A DNA stretch of 64,000 nt from Mesorhizobium qingshengii (GTDB lineage: Bacteria; Pseudomonadota; Alphaproteobacteria; Rhizobiales; Rhizobiaceae). Both the position numbers and the translations under genes were made by a program. The notes under the pieces are model-generated. The model was not told the origin of the DNA. It saw only the letters and a program-made list of their open reading frames with translations, and did no database searches. The stretch lies in the NCBI RefSeq assembly GCF_027563465.1, contig NZ_JAPFQA010000014.1, positions 62,001 through 126,000 on the forward strand, read 5' to 3'. Positions 53,134 to 64,000 of the stretch are shown in pieces. Positions within the stretch are counted from its first letter, which is position 1. The number at the start of each line of letters is the position of its first letter.

Positions 53134-53547
53134 TTAATTGACGTTGATGTCCCTGCTCGCCGACCGCATCGACACCGTGAAGCCGGCCAACACATCGAAA
53201 AGCGCGATGACCATCAGCGTGAAGAAGACGGAATGAGCCGCGCCCTTCACCAGCAGGAACTCGACCAGGAAGGCGACGAAGACCAGCGTCGACAGAAGAT
53301 GGTCCATGATCGAGGCGCTGGTCGTGCGCACCGACTTCACCATTTCGACGAACAGGAAGATCAGCCCGATCAGCACCATCAGGTCGCCCAGCGTCATCGA
53401 GAACACGCCGCCCGACATCATGCTGAATGAGAAGATTTCGCTCGCCCACGGATCGTCACCGCTGCCGAATATCCCCAGCAGGCCGAGATTGTAGAGCACG
53501 AAAGGCACGATCAGCAGCGGGACGGCACCGAACATCTGCGTCTCCAT
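53134..53547 (-). CDS. Four-helix membrane protein, unknown function
   Basis: This 137-residue protein has about four membrane helices (for example VPLLIVPFVLYNLGLLGIFG and LLSTLVFVAFLVEFLLVKGA). AAGGA eight bases before ATG at 53547 gives the start; a TTG three codons earlier is less likely. No family is recognised, though the type is common in Rhizobiales. Confidence 0.72.
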   Translation of the reverse strand: METQMFGAVPLLIVPFVLYNLGLLGIFGSGDDPWASEIFSFSMMSGGVFSMTLGDLMVLIGLIFLFVEMVKSVRTTSASIMDHLLSTLVFVAFLVEFLLVKGAAHSVFFTLMVIALFDVLAGFTVSMRSASRDINVN

Positions 53548-53782
53548 GTGGGGCAATCCTTTGTAGAATGCGCCACAGGCACGCCGTCAAGATTTTTCGG
53601 CTGAAGCGCCGAACACGGTCGAAGACCGCATGCAACACCGTGTCAGCCCGGCTGCCCTTCCGACACGGTCTCGGCTCGACACTTGAATGGACCGGCGCGG
53701 CGGGCTTCAACCGCGAAGGCCTGGAGGGTGCCGGCGATGCCGCCCGAGCCACGAGACGCAGGCCATAGGGACCGCCAAACGC

Positions 53783-53806
53783 AAAAAGACCGGCCACTGG
53801 CCGGTC
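53783..53806 (-). terminator. Rho-independent terminator for rpmF
   Basis: GACCGGCCA and TGGCCGGTC form a near-continuous palindrome followed on the minus strand by TTTTTG, about 35 bp after the rpmF stop. Confidence 0.82.
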
Positions 53807-53839
53807 CTCGCTAACTCGAGACTTCTAAAAAAGCTGGTC

Positions 53840-54022
53840 TCAGCTTTCCTTGGGCGTCAGCACCTGGCGACCGCGATACATGCCGGTCTTCAGGTCAATG
53901 TGGTGCGGACGGCGCATTTCGCCGGAATTCTTGTCCTCGACATAGGTCGGGGCCTTGAGGGCGTCGGCCGAGCGGCGCATGCCGCGCTTGGACGGAGAGG
54001 TTTTGCGTTTCGGAACGGCCAT
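53840..54022 (-). CDS. rpmF: 50S ribosomal protein L32
   Basis: This 60-residue ribosomal protein starts MAVPKRKTSPSKRGMRRSAD, the classic L32 opening, and ends with HHIDLKTGMYRGRQVLTPKE. The zinc-binding cysteines found in some L32 proteins are absent, as is usual in alphaproteobacteria. It is followed by a terminator. Confidence 0.96.
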   Translation of the reverse strand: MAVPKRKTSPSKRGMRRSADALKAPTYVEDKNSGEMRRPHHIDLKTGMYRGRQVLTPKES

Positions 54023-54165
54023 GGATATGCTCCACTACATGGTCAAAAGCCCCGCCCGCCCTCGTGAAAGGGCCATGTCGGGGCCTAAATCTGAGAAAGT
54101 CGGGTGCCTATACACGCCCTGTGCCGTTTTGGCCAGCACTGCCGTGAACTTTTTTGAACTGACTA

Positions 54166-54873
54166 CTACAGACAGCCGACATAGGCGCCCGAGCGGCCGG
54201 CGCGCCGTTCGATCAGATTGGCGAGCCGTCTCAGGCCCGGCCCGGGCTTGGCCGGGTTGCGGGCGATCGGATTTGGCAAGGTGACGGCGAGCAGTGCGGC
54301 CTGCCTTCGAGATAGCTGTTTTGCCGAAATGCCGAAATGGTGCTGTGCCGCCGCCTCGATGCCATAGATGCCCGGCCCCCACTCGGCGATGTTGAGATAG
54401 ATTTCCATGATGCGCCGTTTCGACATCACCGCGTCGAAAAAGATGGCCAGCGGCAGTTCGACGATTTTGCGCACCGAGCCCAGCGGCCGCGACCAGAGGT
54501 AGAGGTTCTTCACCGTCTGCATGGTGATGGTCGAGGCGCCGCGCGTCGCCTCGCCAGCCAGCGCGTCATCGACGACGCCCCTCAACTCGCCGAGATCGAC
54601 GCCACGGTGAAAGCAGAACTGCCCGTCCTCCGACATGATGACGGAGTGCGCCAGCACCGGCGCGACGTCATCGATTGAAACCCAGCGGCGGTCATAACCG
54701 GAGAACGTCGCCAGGTCCTTCAGCATCAGCGTCGATACCGGATGCACGAACGATGGCAGATACAGGAACGTCAGCACCGTTGGTATAAGCGCCAGCACCG
54801 CGGCCACGACGATGCCGCGCCGGACCCAGCGTTTCAGACCGCGACGGTTCACGCCTCTCGATCTCGTCGCCAT
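54166..54873 (-). CDS. mtgA: Monofunctional peptidoglycan glycosyltransferase MtgA
   Basis: This 235-residue enzyme polymerises lipid II into glycan strands. One N-terminal anchor helix (GIVVAAVLALIPTVLTFLYL) precedes a GT51 domain with the catalytic Glu in SEDGQFCFHRGVD, RGASTITMQTVKNLYL, the second Glu region RIMEIYLNIAEWGPGIYGIE and RQAALLAVTLPNP. There is no transpeptidase domain. A TTG start 17 codons earlier is possible. Confidence 0.93.
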   Translation of the reverse strand: MATRSRGVNRRGLKRWVRRGIVVAAVLALIPTVLTFLYLPSFVHPVSTLMLKDLATFSGYDRRWVSIDDVAPVLAHSVIMSEDGQFCFHRGVDLGELRGVVDDALAGEATRGASTITMQTVKNLYLWSRPLGSVRKIVELPLAIFFDAVMSKRRIMEIYLNIAEWGPGIYGIEAAAQHHFGISAKQLSRRQAALLAVTLPNPIARNPAKPGPGLRRLANLIERRAGRSGAYVGCL

Positions 54874-55002
54874 GTCCAGCTTTTCGGTTTCATGATCGAC
54901 GATCGGTTCCGCCAAGCCGCCCAACCCGTGCTTCTCCCTGCTCCGGCATAATCGCGCTTGGCTTCTTGCGCAACGTCTGAGTGTCGGCTACCGGTCCCGA
55001 CC

Positions 55003-55920
55003 ATGACGAATGACGACGAAATGGCGTTCGAAATGGCGTTGATTACGCGCGCTGCCGCCGTCGAGGCGCTGCTGCGGCGGCTGCTCGACGACCGCGCGCT
55101 TTCGGGCGAGATCACGCGGCCCGACCGTCTGATGGCGGCGATGCGCCATGGCGTGCTGAACGGCGGCAAGCGCCTGCGCCCCTTCCTGGTCATGGAAAGT
55201 GCGGCCCTTTTTTCCGCCGATGGCGAGGCAGCGCTACGCGTCGCGGCGGCACTTGAATGCGTGCATTGCTATTCGCTGATCCACGATGATCTGCCCGCCA
55301 TGGACGACGATGATTTGCGCCGTGGCCAGCCGACCGTGCACAGGGCTTTCGACGAGGCAACCGCCATCCTGGCCGGCGACGCCTTGCTGACGCTGGCTTT
55401 CGACATCATCGCCGGCGAAGCGACCGTGCTGCCGGCGGAGCGGCGGGCCGCCCTGGTGCTGGCGCTGGCTCGCGCGGCTGGCGCCGGCGGCATGGTCGGT
55501 GGCCAGAAGCTCGATCTCGAAGCCGAACAGGCCCCGCCGGACGAGGCCGGCATCATCCGGCTGCAGGCGATGAAGACCGGCGCGCTCATCCGCTTTGCCT
55601 GCGAGGCCGGCGCGCTTATTGCCGGCGCTGCCGCCGAGGATCGTGAGCGTCTGGCCGAATTCGGCTCCGCGATCGGCCTTGCCTTCCAGCTAGCCGACGA
55701 CCTGCTCGACTTGACCGCGGATGCCAGCCAGATGGGCAAGGCGACCGGCAAGGACGCCGCCGCCGGCAAGGCGACGCTGGTGGCGTTGCACGGTGCGGCC
55801 TGGGCGCGCGGCCAGCTTAGCGGCCTTGTCGAACAGGCTCATGAACTGCTCGAGCCTTACGGCGACAGTGCCCTGCTTCTGAAGGAAGCGGCGACATTCG
55901 TGGCTGCGCGTAACAGCTGA
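55003..55920 (+). CDS. ispA: Farnesyl diphosphate synthase (polyprenyl synthetase)
   Basis: This 305-residue enzyme condenses IPP with allylic diphosphates. The first Asp-rich motif is DDLPAMDDDD with LRRGQPTVHRAF, the second is QLADDLLDLT, and GGKRLRPFLV binds IPP. The short form and the residues before the first motif (CVHCYSLIHDD) fit farnesyl or geranylgeranyl chain length; IspA is the likely role, which pairs with ispG at 61.9 kb. Confidence 0.9.
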   Translation: MTNDDEMAFEMALITRAAAVEALLRRLLDDRALSGEITRPDRLMAAMRHGVLNGGKRLRPFLVMESAALFSADGEAALRVAAALECVHCYSLIHDDLPAMDDDDLRRGQPTVHRAFDEATAILAGDALLTLAFDIIAGEATVLPAERRAALVLALARAAGAGGMVGGQKLDLEAEQAPPDEAGIIRLQAMKTGALIRFACEAGALIAGAAAEDRERLAEFGSAIGLAFQLADDLLDLTADASQMGKATGKDAAAGKATLVALHGAAWARGQLSGLVEQAHELLEPYGDSALLLKEAATFVAARNS

Positions 55921-55965
55921 TCCCGAGAGGCGCCGGGAATTGCGCCACCTCGGCACCGATTTGCC

Positions 55966-57246
55966 TCAGGAGTGGGCGGCTGGAATAGCCGCGTCGCCTG
56001 CGACATCCGCCGGCGCCTCGACCATATCGGTAGCGGCGGGAGAGGACACGGCAAGTGGGATTGGCGTGGTATTTGTCGGGCCATCCGCCCATATCGAACG
56101 ACATTCGTCGGCGGTCAAAATGCCCTGCGTGTCGAGCATCCGCTGAATCCTGGCGATCATCTCGTCGGCATTGAAAGGCCGTCGCTTCAGCTCGCCTGAC
56201 CGACTGGGCAACCCATACCGGTCCACCATCAACTTGATCTGTTCGTCATTCCCTTTGCCGGCGACATTGGTCAGATGCAGTGCGGACCCTTGCGTCCCGT
56301 TCCACGACACCTCGGACCAGTGTTTCCTGGTCTTGACGTAGTCGCTGCCTGCGCGCCGGCCCATCCAGAACAGCCATACATCGTCGGCCTGGGGACAAAG
56401 CTGCATAAAGGCTTCGTGGTCCAGCACATCGGGAGAAAGCGAGCCCGGGCCATAAAGCACGCCTCCGACGCCGGTTGGAAAAAGCAGGGACCCCTTGCCG
56501 GCTGCTTCGTAGCCCCACTTGTCATAGGGCTCGATCTGACCATCTTCGTCAAACTTGACCGAGTGGGCGCGATGGCAAACGATGGTGCCCTTGCCGGCAT
56601 GCTCAACAAGTTCTTCGAGCCACCTGGAAGAATAATAGACATCGTCATCCGCCGTAACGATATAGGAATTGGGAAAAGCCAGGAGTGCCGGTATGATTTT
56701 CTTGTATGACCGGATGTTCCTGCAAAACCGGATTTCCAGCCCCTCATCCCTGAGATCGATGACGGACGCTGGCAGCAGCCTGTAATCCTCTGCGGTGACC
56801 CAAAGAATGGTCCTGTCGGCGGAGACGGTCTGCGAAAGCAGGCATCGAAGCGTAAGCGCCAGGCTGGCAAAACGAGGCGGGTACGAGGTCAGGGAAATGA
56901 TCAATCCCTCCTGCAATCCGCTTGGCCGACCCTTCCGCCTGAAAAGCCACCTCAGGGAAATCGACTGCTTGGCTATGTAGCCTTTGACGTAAAGCGAACC
57001 ATACCGGGCATAGGCGTCGAGCCTCCACCCGATTCCATGCCGTATCGTGGCAATGAAACGGGCTGGCGCGCCGAACGGCATTCCCCGAAACCATGCGGCG
57101 AAGCCCGGTGATTGTCGAAACAGGACAAAGAACGCGCAAGGGATCGATATGGAAGCGACGATGAGGACAATCGCGTTCGACAAGCCGAAGTCGAGCAAGA
57201 TGCCGGCCCTCCTGGCGGCATCAAGCCAAATCTCTCGATCAGCCAT
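55966..57246 (-). CDS. Membrane-anchored GT-A type glycosyltransferase
   Basis: This 426-residue protein has one N-terminal membrane helix (IVLIVASISIPCAFFVLF) and a cytosolic GT-A-like domain: LIISLTSYPPRFASLALTLR, then SYIVTADDDVYYSSRWLEEL with the metal-binding Asp triad. It probably adds a sugar during surface polysaccharide synthesis. TTG 17 codons upstream is an alternative start. Base composition looks lower in GC than the flanking ispA. The C-terminal 40 residues are Pro/Ala-rich. Confidence 0.75.
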   Translation of the reverse strand: MADREIWLDAARRAGILLDFGLSNAIVLIVASISIPCAFFVLFRQSPGFAAWFRGMPFGAPARFIATIRHGIGWRLDAYARYGSLYVKGYIAKQSISLRWLFRRKGRPSGLQEGLIISLTSYPPRFASLALTLRCLLSQTVSADRTILWVTAEDYRLLPASVIDLRDEGLEIRFCRNIRSYKKIIPALLAFPNSYIVTADDDVYYSSRWLEELVEHAGKGTIVCHRAHSVKFDEDGQIEPYDKWGYEAAGKGSLLFPTGVGGVLYGPGSLSPDVLDHEAFMQLCPQADDVWLFWMGRRAGSDYVKTRKHWSEVSWNGTQGSALHLTNVAGKGNDEQIKLMVDRYGLPSRSGELKRRPFNADEMIARIQRMLDTQGILTADECRSIWADGPTNTTPIPLAVSSPAATDMVEAPADVAGDAAIPAAHS

Positions 57247-57536
57247 ATGTTTTATCCACTGCCCCAATCGCCACCGACGAACTTGCACGTTGTGCAAAAC
57301 GCCGCGACCCCAATCGCCCCGTCGTTAAGACACGACTAAAACAGAGATTGCTGCAGCGCACAATGTTGCACTGCAAAATATTTCATTCCGCCTTTCGGCT
57401 TCGTGCAGGAGGGCGCGGCTCGCCTTTGTCCGAACGCGAAAACGCCAGGCTGATGCCGATCCGCGCGAACGAAATTTTAATGTAAATGAAGCGTAATCCC
57501 GGCCATTAAAATGTTGCGTATGTGTTGGGGTTGCGC

Positions 57537-59876
<2,340 letters not shown>

Positions 59877-59928
59877 CGGGCGTCTCGCTTGAGCGAACTC
59901 AGGCAACGCGCTTCAGGTCCTTGCTTTG

Positions 59929-59974
59929 TGCATGCCGTTCTCCCAAAACCGGGGCCACTTCCGGGCGACATGCA
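59929..59974. repeat. Intergenic palindromic repeat, TGCATGTCG family (inverted)
   Basis: TGCATGCCGTTCTCCCAAAACC and GGGCGACATGCA are the arms. It lies between the hybrid kinase and the Stf0 gene, both of which end here, so it may be part of their shared 3' region. Confidence 0.85.
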
Positions 59975-59996
59975 TTGGCCTGCATGCATCGATGCG

Positions 59997-60761
59997 TCAG
60001 ACGGCCGCGTCCAGATCATAGCGGCGCATCCAATCGAGGCTTGTGCCGTCAGAGAGCCTTGCAACGCCGGGCCTTACATCCTTGGGGTCCGGGGCTTGAA
60101 CTCCCAGGGCTTCGCAGATGACGAGCAATGTCGCAGCCGGATTGCTTGAGAGGCGCTCATAGCCAACCCGCAGCGGAATTATGCCTTGTTCCGCGAACCA
60201 GATGTTCCAGGCCGCATCATGGGCCTCGAGCTCCGCGACCTCTCGTTTGATCCGCTCGAAATCATATTGGGGTTCTTTCGGCGGTGCGATCCTCTCGATC
60301 TCGGTTCCGTCGGGAGCGATATGCCAAAGACCGGTCTGCTCTGCCTTCACCAGGGAAACAGCCTGCGCCAGCTTGTTCTCGCGCGAGAGGTGTATGTAGA
60401 GGACATTGCCGAATGCCTTTTCGAACCGCGCTTTGTCCGATGGCAGTCCTGGGAAAATCTGGTCGAGGATCGCCGAGAGCTCGTCCAGGTTCTCTCGCAT
60501 CAGACGAAGGCCGAAAATGCCCGTCCCACCCTTGCCAGCGGCGATCGCCGCATTGAGATAGGCAGCATTGAATTCGAGCTCGCTCATCGTCCCGCGATCG
60601 GGAAGAGTCCACTCTTCGGCCCACTCCGACACGTCCTGCCGCCGATAGAACGAGTGGGGATTGCCGGCCGTCTTCGTGGACGCCATGAGATTGCACAGCA
60701 AAGTGCTTCCGGTTCTCGGCGTGCCGCAGATAATGTATCCGTCAAACATGTTACGGCCCAT
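59997..60761 (-). CDS. Stf0-type sulfotransferase
   Basis: This 254-residue enzyme shows the Stf0 pattern: YIICGTPRTGSTLLCNLMAS for PAPS binding, then FGLRLMRENLDEL and IHLSRENKLAQAVSLVKAEQ. The family founder is mycobacterial trehalose 2-sulfotransferase; rhizobial members probably sulfate surface glycans or glycolipids. Starts at 60761 and 60749 are both possible. It is the second sulfotransferase in the window and unrelated in motif to the first. Confidence 0.85.
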   Translation of the reverse strand: MGRNMFDGYIICGTPRTGSTLLCNLMASTKTAGNPHSFYRRQDVSEWAEEWTLPDRGTMSELEFNAAYLNAAIAAGKGGTGIFGLRLMRENLDELSAILDQIFPGLPSDKARFEKAFGNVLYIHLSRENKLAQAVSLVKAEQTGLWHIAPDGTEIERIAPPKEPQYDFERIKREVAELEAHDAAWNIWFAEQGIIPLRVGYERLSSNPAATLLVICEALGVQAPDPKDVRPGVARLSDGTSLDWMRRYDLDAAV

Positions 60762-60885
60762 GTTGCTCGTCGGAGGCAAGGCAGTCGCCCCAGGCAAATG
60801 ATGGTCGCCGCTATAACCGAGATCTTTGCTGGACGCGACTGGCACGCTTCAGCGGAGCAGGGACGTTGGTGCCGACTTCGAGAAG

Positions 60886-61737
60886 CTACCGGTTGCGCAC
60901 CACCACGCACGCCCCGCCGACACTTTGCAGTTTCTGGCAGATGACATTGGCGGCGGCGCGGTCGTCGACCCCGATCCTGACCGCGTAGATGCCGCGCCGG
61001 CCGATCGGCGTGCGCACCCGGCTGACCACCGGATCATGCCCGCCGAGCAGGGCCGGAAACCGGCCTCTCACCCGCAGCCACTGGCTGATCGCGGCACTGC
61101 GGCGGAAATTGCCGGCCACCTGGATGCCCCATGGTTTTATGTTGATCGAGGCCATCGCCACGGTTTGCGACATGATCACCGGCAGCTTGCGGCAAGCCAC
61201 GCCAAAATCCGCCTTTGCGTCGAGCGGCTCGACTTTTCCGGCATGGGCCCGGTCAGTGAAGTTGTCGACCGGCTCGCCCATGACGTCGAAAACATAGCTC
61301 TCGGTCTCCATCGGCAGGAAACCGCCGGAGCCCAGCCAGCGCGACACACGGCTTTCGCCGGCATTGTAGGCGGCGGCCGCCAGGCCAAGATTGCCGTAGC
61401 TGGTTTTCATTTCGGCGAGATATTTCGCCGACGCCGGGATCGCCTGGTTTACGTCGAAGGAATTGGCGAGGCCGCGCATCTTGGCGGTCCCCGGCATGAA
61501 CTGGGCGATGCCCTCGGCGCCAACCGGACTGACGGCGTCGGGATCGAAACGGCTTTCCTTCCAGATCAGGCGGGCGAAAAAATCCCGCGGCAGGCCGTTC
61601 TGGTCGGCATTGGCCTGGATCAGGTTGCAGATCCTGTCGATGAGCCTCTGCCTGGCCGATGGCGGCGGATCGGCCTCGACAGCTGTCGAGCACACCAGGG
61701 CGCAAAGCAGAACCAGCGCCCTGAGGAAACGCTGCAT
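60886..61737 (-). CDS. Lytic transglycosylase (SLT) with C-terminal SPOR-like part
   Basis: This 283-residue exported protein has a signal peptide (MQRFLRALVLLCALVCSTAV) and an SLT domain with catalytic Glu in ARLIWKESRFDPDAVS, then GAEGIAQFMPGT and AAAAYNAGESRVSRWL. The last 80 residues (PWGIQVAGNFRRSAAISQWL) resemble a SPOR domain that binds denuded peptidoglycan. It would cut the wall at division or remodelling sites. The start is inferred from the signal peptide, since the ribosome site is weak. Confidence 0.85.
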   Translation of the reverse strand: MQRFLRALVLLCALVCSTAVEADPPPSARQRLIDRICNLIQANADQNGLPRDFFARLIWKESRFDPDAVSPVGAEGIAQFMPGTAKMRGLANSFDVNQAIPASAKYLAEMKTSYGNLGLAAAAYNAGESRVSRWLGSGGFLPMETESYVFDVMGEPVDNFTDRAHAGKVEPLDAKADFGVACRKLPVIMSQTVAMASINIKPWGIQVAGNFRRSAAISQWLRVRGRFPALLGGHDPVVSRVRTPIGRRGIYAVRIGVDDRAAANVICQKLQSVGGACVVVRNR

Positions 61738-61780
61738 CGCGCGCTGAGCCCGTGCCGAAAGTCGCTCCGGCGCGCCACAT

Positions 61781-61860
61781 GATGGTGGCTTCGAAAACCG
61801 GAGCGCAGCGGACATTTGGTCCGTGAGCACCGGAAGCGCAGAAGACGCCTTCAGGTGGCC
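61781..61860. repeat. 80-bp intergenic repeat, copy 2
   Basis: This copy matches 45921-46000: TGGTGGCTTCGAAAACCGG at the left and GTGAGCACCGGAAGCGCAG in the middle. It lies 26 bp past the ispG stop on the minus strand. Confidence 0.82.
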
Positions 61861-61885
61861 GCCGGAGTAGAGTTTCCGCATGGGC

Positions 61886-63136
61886 TCATTCGGCCGCGGC
61901 CTTGCCGCGACCAAACCGTTGCTCGATATAATCGGCGACCATTTTCTCGAAATCCGCCGCGATCGATGGTCCGCGCAGCGTCGCCGCCTTCTTGCCGTCG
62001 ACGAAGACCGGCGCCGTCGGCGTCTCGCCGGTGCCGGGCAGCGAAATCCCGATGTCGGCATGCTTGGACTCGCCCGGACCGTTGACGATGCAACCCATCA
62101 CCGCGACCTTGAGGTTCTCGACGCCGGGATATTTCTCGCGCCACACCGGCATGTTCTTCCTGAGATCAGCCTGGATGTTCTGGGCGAGTTCCTGGAACAC
62201 GGTGGAGGTCGTGCGGCCGCACCCAGGACAAGCCGCGACGATCGGCACGAACTGCCTGAACCCCATGGTCTGCAGCAGTTCCTGCGACACCTGCACCTCG
62301 CGCGTGCGGTCGCCATTCGGCTCCGGCGTCAGCGAGATGCGGATGGTGTCGCCGATGCCCTGCTGCAGCAGGATGCCCATCGCGGCGGACGAAGCCACGA
62401 TGCCTTTCGACCCCATGCCGGCTTCGGTGAGGCCCAGATGCAGCGCATGATCGGAGCGGGTGGCGAGTTCCGTGTAGACGGCGATCAGGTCCTGCACGCC
62501 GCTGACCTTGGCCGACAAGATGATTTTCTCACGGCCAAGGCCGATCTCTTCCGCCATCTCCGCAGACAGGATCGCCGACTGCACGATCGCCTCGCGGGTC
62601 ACTTCCTGCGCGGTCAGCGGAAAACCCTGCGCCTTGTTGTCGTCCATCAGCCGCGTCAGCAGCTCCTGGTCGAGCGAGCCCCAGTTGACGCCGATGCGCA
62701 CCGGCTTGTCGTATTTGATCGCCATCTCGACGATATCAGTGAATTGCCGGTCCTTCTTGTCCTTGAAGCCGACATTGCCGGGGTTGATGCGGTATTTTGC
62801 CAGCGCCTCGGCGCAGGCCGGATGGTCGGCCAGCAGCTTGTGGCCGATATAATGGAAATCGCCGACCAGCGGCACGTTGATGCCGAGCCGCGCCAGCCTT
62901 TCGTGGATGCGTGGCACGGCGGCCGCGCTCTCGTCGCGATCGACGGTGATGCGCACGATCTCGGACCCGGCGCGGTGCAGCGCCGCGACTTGCGCGACCG
63001 TCTGGTCGACATCGGCGGTGTCTGTGTTGGTCATCGACTGCACGACGACAGGCGCGCCGCCGCCGACGACCACGCCGCCGACATCAACGCCGACCGACGT
63101 GCGGCGGGGGAAGGGAAAGGAAAAATACCCGGTCAT
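61886..63136 (-). CDS. ispG: 4-hydroxy-3-methylbut-2-enyl diphosphate synthase IspG (GcpE)
   Basis: This 416-residue iron-sulfur enzyme catalyses the penultimate step of the MEP isoprenoid pathway. The TIM-barrel start includes VVVQSMTNTDTADVDQTVAQ and the C-terminal part holds the 4Fe-4S cysteines in CPGCGRT and GCIVNGPGE. The start MTGYFSFPFPRRTS fits the family; the frame runs 16 codons further but without a site. Together with ispA it supplies isoprenoid precursors. Confidence 0.95.
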   Translation of the reverse strand: MTGYFSFPFPRRTSVGVDVGGVVVGGGAPVVVQSMTNTDTADVDQTVAQVAALHRAGSEIVRITVDRDESAAAVPRIHERLARLGINVPLVGDFHYIGHKLLADHPACAEALAKYRINPGNVGFKDKKDRQFTDIVEMAIKYDKPVRIGVNWGSLDQELLTRLMDDNKAQGFPLTAQEVTREAIVQSAILSAEMAEEIGLGREKIILSAKVSGVQDLIAVYTELATRSDHALHLGLTEAGMGSKGIVASSAAMGILLQQGIGDTIRISLTPEPNGDRTREVQVSQELLQTMGFRQFVPIVAACPGCGRTTSTVFQELAQNIQADLRKNMPVWREKYPGVENLKVAVMGCIVNGPGESKHADIGISLPGTGETPTAPVFVDGKKAATLRGPSIAADFEKMVADYIEQRFGRGKAAAE

Positions 63137-63459
63137 GCCGGCAGCCTTTTGTCTCTGGGGCACTGTGCGTCCACTTGGGCGCACGAAAACGCGCCCGGGG
63201 CCGATGCGCTAAAGTTCGGCATGAGGTGGATGAGCAAAGATGGCTTGTCAATGGCGACAGGTCGCCACTGGCCGCAATTGACCGCCGCCGGGGATCGGAA
63301 ACAACCCATGGACCTTGCGACGGCCGAGGCGCAAAGGGAGCTGAACGGAGGTCCAGCCTCGGCTCGTGGCCAGCACTGAAAATCAAAAACCACCACACCG
63401 GCGGCGATTGCCGCCGGCAAGAGAGGCCGCGGATGGCGAGCGGCTATGTCAGAAGGGCA
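63137..63459. other. Intergenic region between ispG and the YdcH-like gene
   Basis: This 323-bp stretch is upstream of ispG and downstream of the small minus-strand gene. I see no gene, repeat or clear terminator in it. Confidence 0.5.
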
Positions 63460-63639
63460 TCAATGCGTGGTTGGTTGCGCCCTCAGTTTTTCAATCTCGT
63501 CCTTGAGTGCCAGCTTGCGTCGCTTGAGATTCACGATTTCGAGGTCGTCCACCGACGGGTGGTTCATCGCGGCATCGATTTCACGTTCGATGTCGCCGTG
63601 TTTCCGTTGCAACTCATCAAGATGGGAAGCAAGAGACAT
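63460..63639 (-). CDS. YdcH/DUF465 family small protein
   Basis: This 59-residue protein starts MSLASHLDELQRKHGDIERE and continues with a helical hairpin (VNLKRRKLALKDEIEKLRAQ), the usual DUF465 form. AAAGGGAGAACC precedes the ATG. The role is unknown. It is divergent from a second member of the family at 63880. Confidence 0.85.
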   Translation of the reverse strand: MSLASHLDELQRKHGDIEREIDAAMNHPSVDDLEIVNLKRRKLALKDEIEKLRAQPTTH

Positions 63640-63879
63640 GATTGGTTCTCCCTTTCATGGTTTCCTCGATTGCAACCGTCAAGGCGCGTCCACCGCAGGC
63701 TCGCTTCTGTGACGGCACCATGACACTGTGCCACCATCCGGCATCGATGTCGAATGCTGCGTGGTAGCATTCCACGACAATGTGAAATGTGATATGGGCT
63801 GCGCGCCGGTGGCAGAAGTTGCCGGCCCCGCCCAAATCAGGCCCATTTTTGGGCGCCGCAGACGTGCAGACGGTAGAGA

Positions 63880-64000
63880 ATGTCCGATCAGGAACAGGCC
63901 GATATTCGCCTCGAATTTTCCCGGCTGAAGCAGGAACACGCCGATTTCGACGCGGCGATCAACGCGATGATCGCCACGAATTGCGACCCGCTGCAGATCC
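63880..64000 (+). CDS. YdcH/DUF465 family protein, cut by window end
   Basis: The first 40 codons read MSDQEQADIRLEFSRLKQEH and then ADFDAAINAMIATNCDPLQI, matching DUF465. The gene continues past the window. It is divergent from the related gene at 63460; in other rhizobia such a pair tends to lie near purE-purK. Confidence 0.75.
   Translation, partial: MSDQEQADIRLEFSRLKQEHADFDAAINAMIATNCDPLQI

Noticed and set aside
61737..62061. Extended N terminus of the lytic transglycosylase
   Set aside because: The frame continues upstream through the 80-bp repeat and into ispG, but the signal peptide at 61737 marks the true start.

Overview
The window reads as a chromosomal segment of a GC-rich alphaproteobacterium of the order Hyphomicrobiales (Rhizobiales), most likely Mesorhizobium or a close relative. 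The grounds are the gene neighbourhoods (DUF4164-zapA facing tkt, then gap and pgk with a class I aldolase; trcR; rpoH beside rluD; DUF1127 and YdcH small proteins), the HWE kinase, and several copies of an intergenic palindrome with TGCATGTCG ends of the kind scattered through rhizobial genomes. No symbiosis genes, insertion sequence, phage, CRISPR array or rRNA operon is visible. One tRNA (Glu, CTC) is present.

Layout. 0.1-6.8 kb: a CHASE-HWE sensor kinase, then a xylose-type ABC importer (xylFHG) facing a ROK regulator, with two matching operator-like palindromes 84 bp apart between them. 6.8-12.2 kb: the phosphate regulon operon pstSCAB-phoU-phoB, read right to left, with a three-unit Pho box upstream of pstS. 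12.6-17.1 kb: a very large soluble hybrid histidine kinase with seven PAS domains. 17.3-23.5 kb: small hypothetical proteins, a VOC/GST pair in which the GST has a histone H1-like tail, a sulfotransferase, an outer membrane porin, tRNA-Glu, and two copies of a terminator-ended element that could be a small RNA. 23.5-29.3 kb: a VOC protein, DUF6476-like protein, rluD, rpoH, a metallo-beta-lactamase-fold hydrolase, a peroxiredoxin, zapA and DUF4164. 29.5-37.4 kb: tkt, gap, a K+/H+ antiporter, pgk and fbaB. 37.6-45.7 kb: DUF899, an SGNH hydrolase, a 53-residue membrane protein, a glycosyltransferase flanked by a duplication of that small gene's 5' end, an MhqO-like dioxygenase, then a small cluster (DUF1127-like peptide, DJ-1/PfpI, MGMT-like protein, WYL regulator) carrying two near-identical promoter palindromes; then trcR and DUF1127. 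46-52 kb: quinone oxidoreductase, DUF1192, an MFS transporter and three small regulators with their enzymes (ArsR; GST-ArsR-SRPBCC; hydrolase/HxlR). 52.2-64 kb: small proteins, rpmF, mtgA, ispA, a glycosyltransferase, a second hybrid kinase closely related to the first in its catalytic half, an Stf0 sulfotransferase, a lytic transglycosylase, ispG, and two divergent YdcH-like genes, the last cut by the window end.

The most original observations are the paired palindrome-promoter units of the DJ-1/MGMT/WYL cluster, the looped-operator geometry at the xyl locus, the glycosyltransferase that appears to have been placed behind a duplicated small-gene leader, the duplicated terminator-ended RNA-like element, the histone-tailed GST, and an 80-bp repeat placed the same distance after two unrelated stop codons. 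None has been tested by search or experiment here. Start codons were chosen from Shine-Dalgarno matches and family lengths, and several genes appear to start at TTG or GTG.
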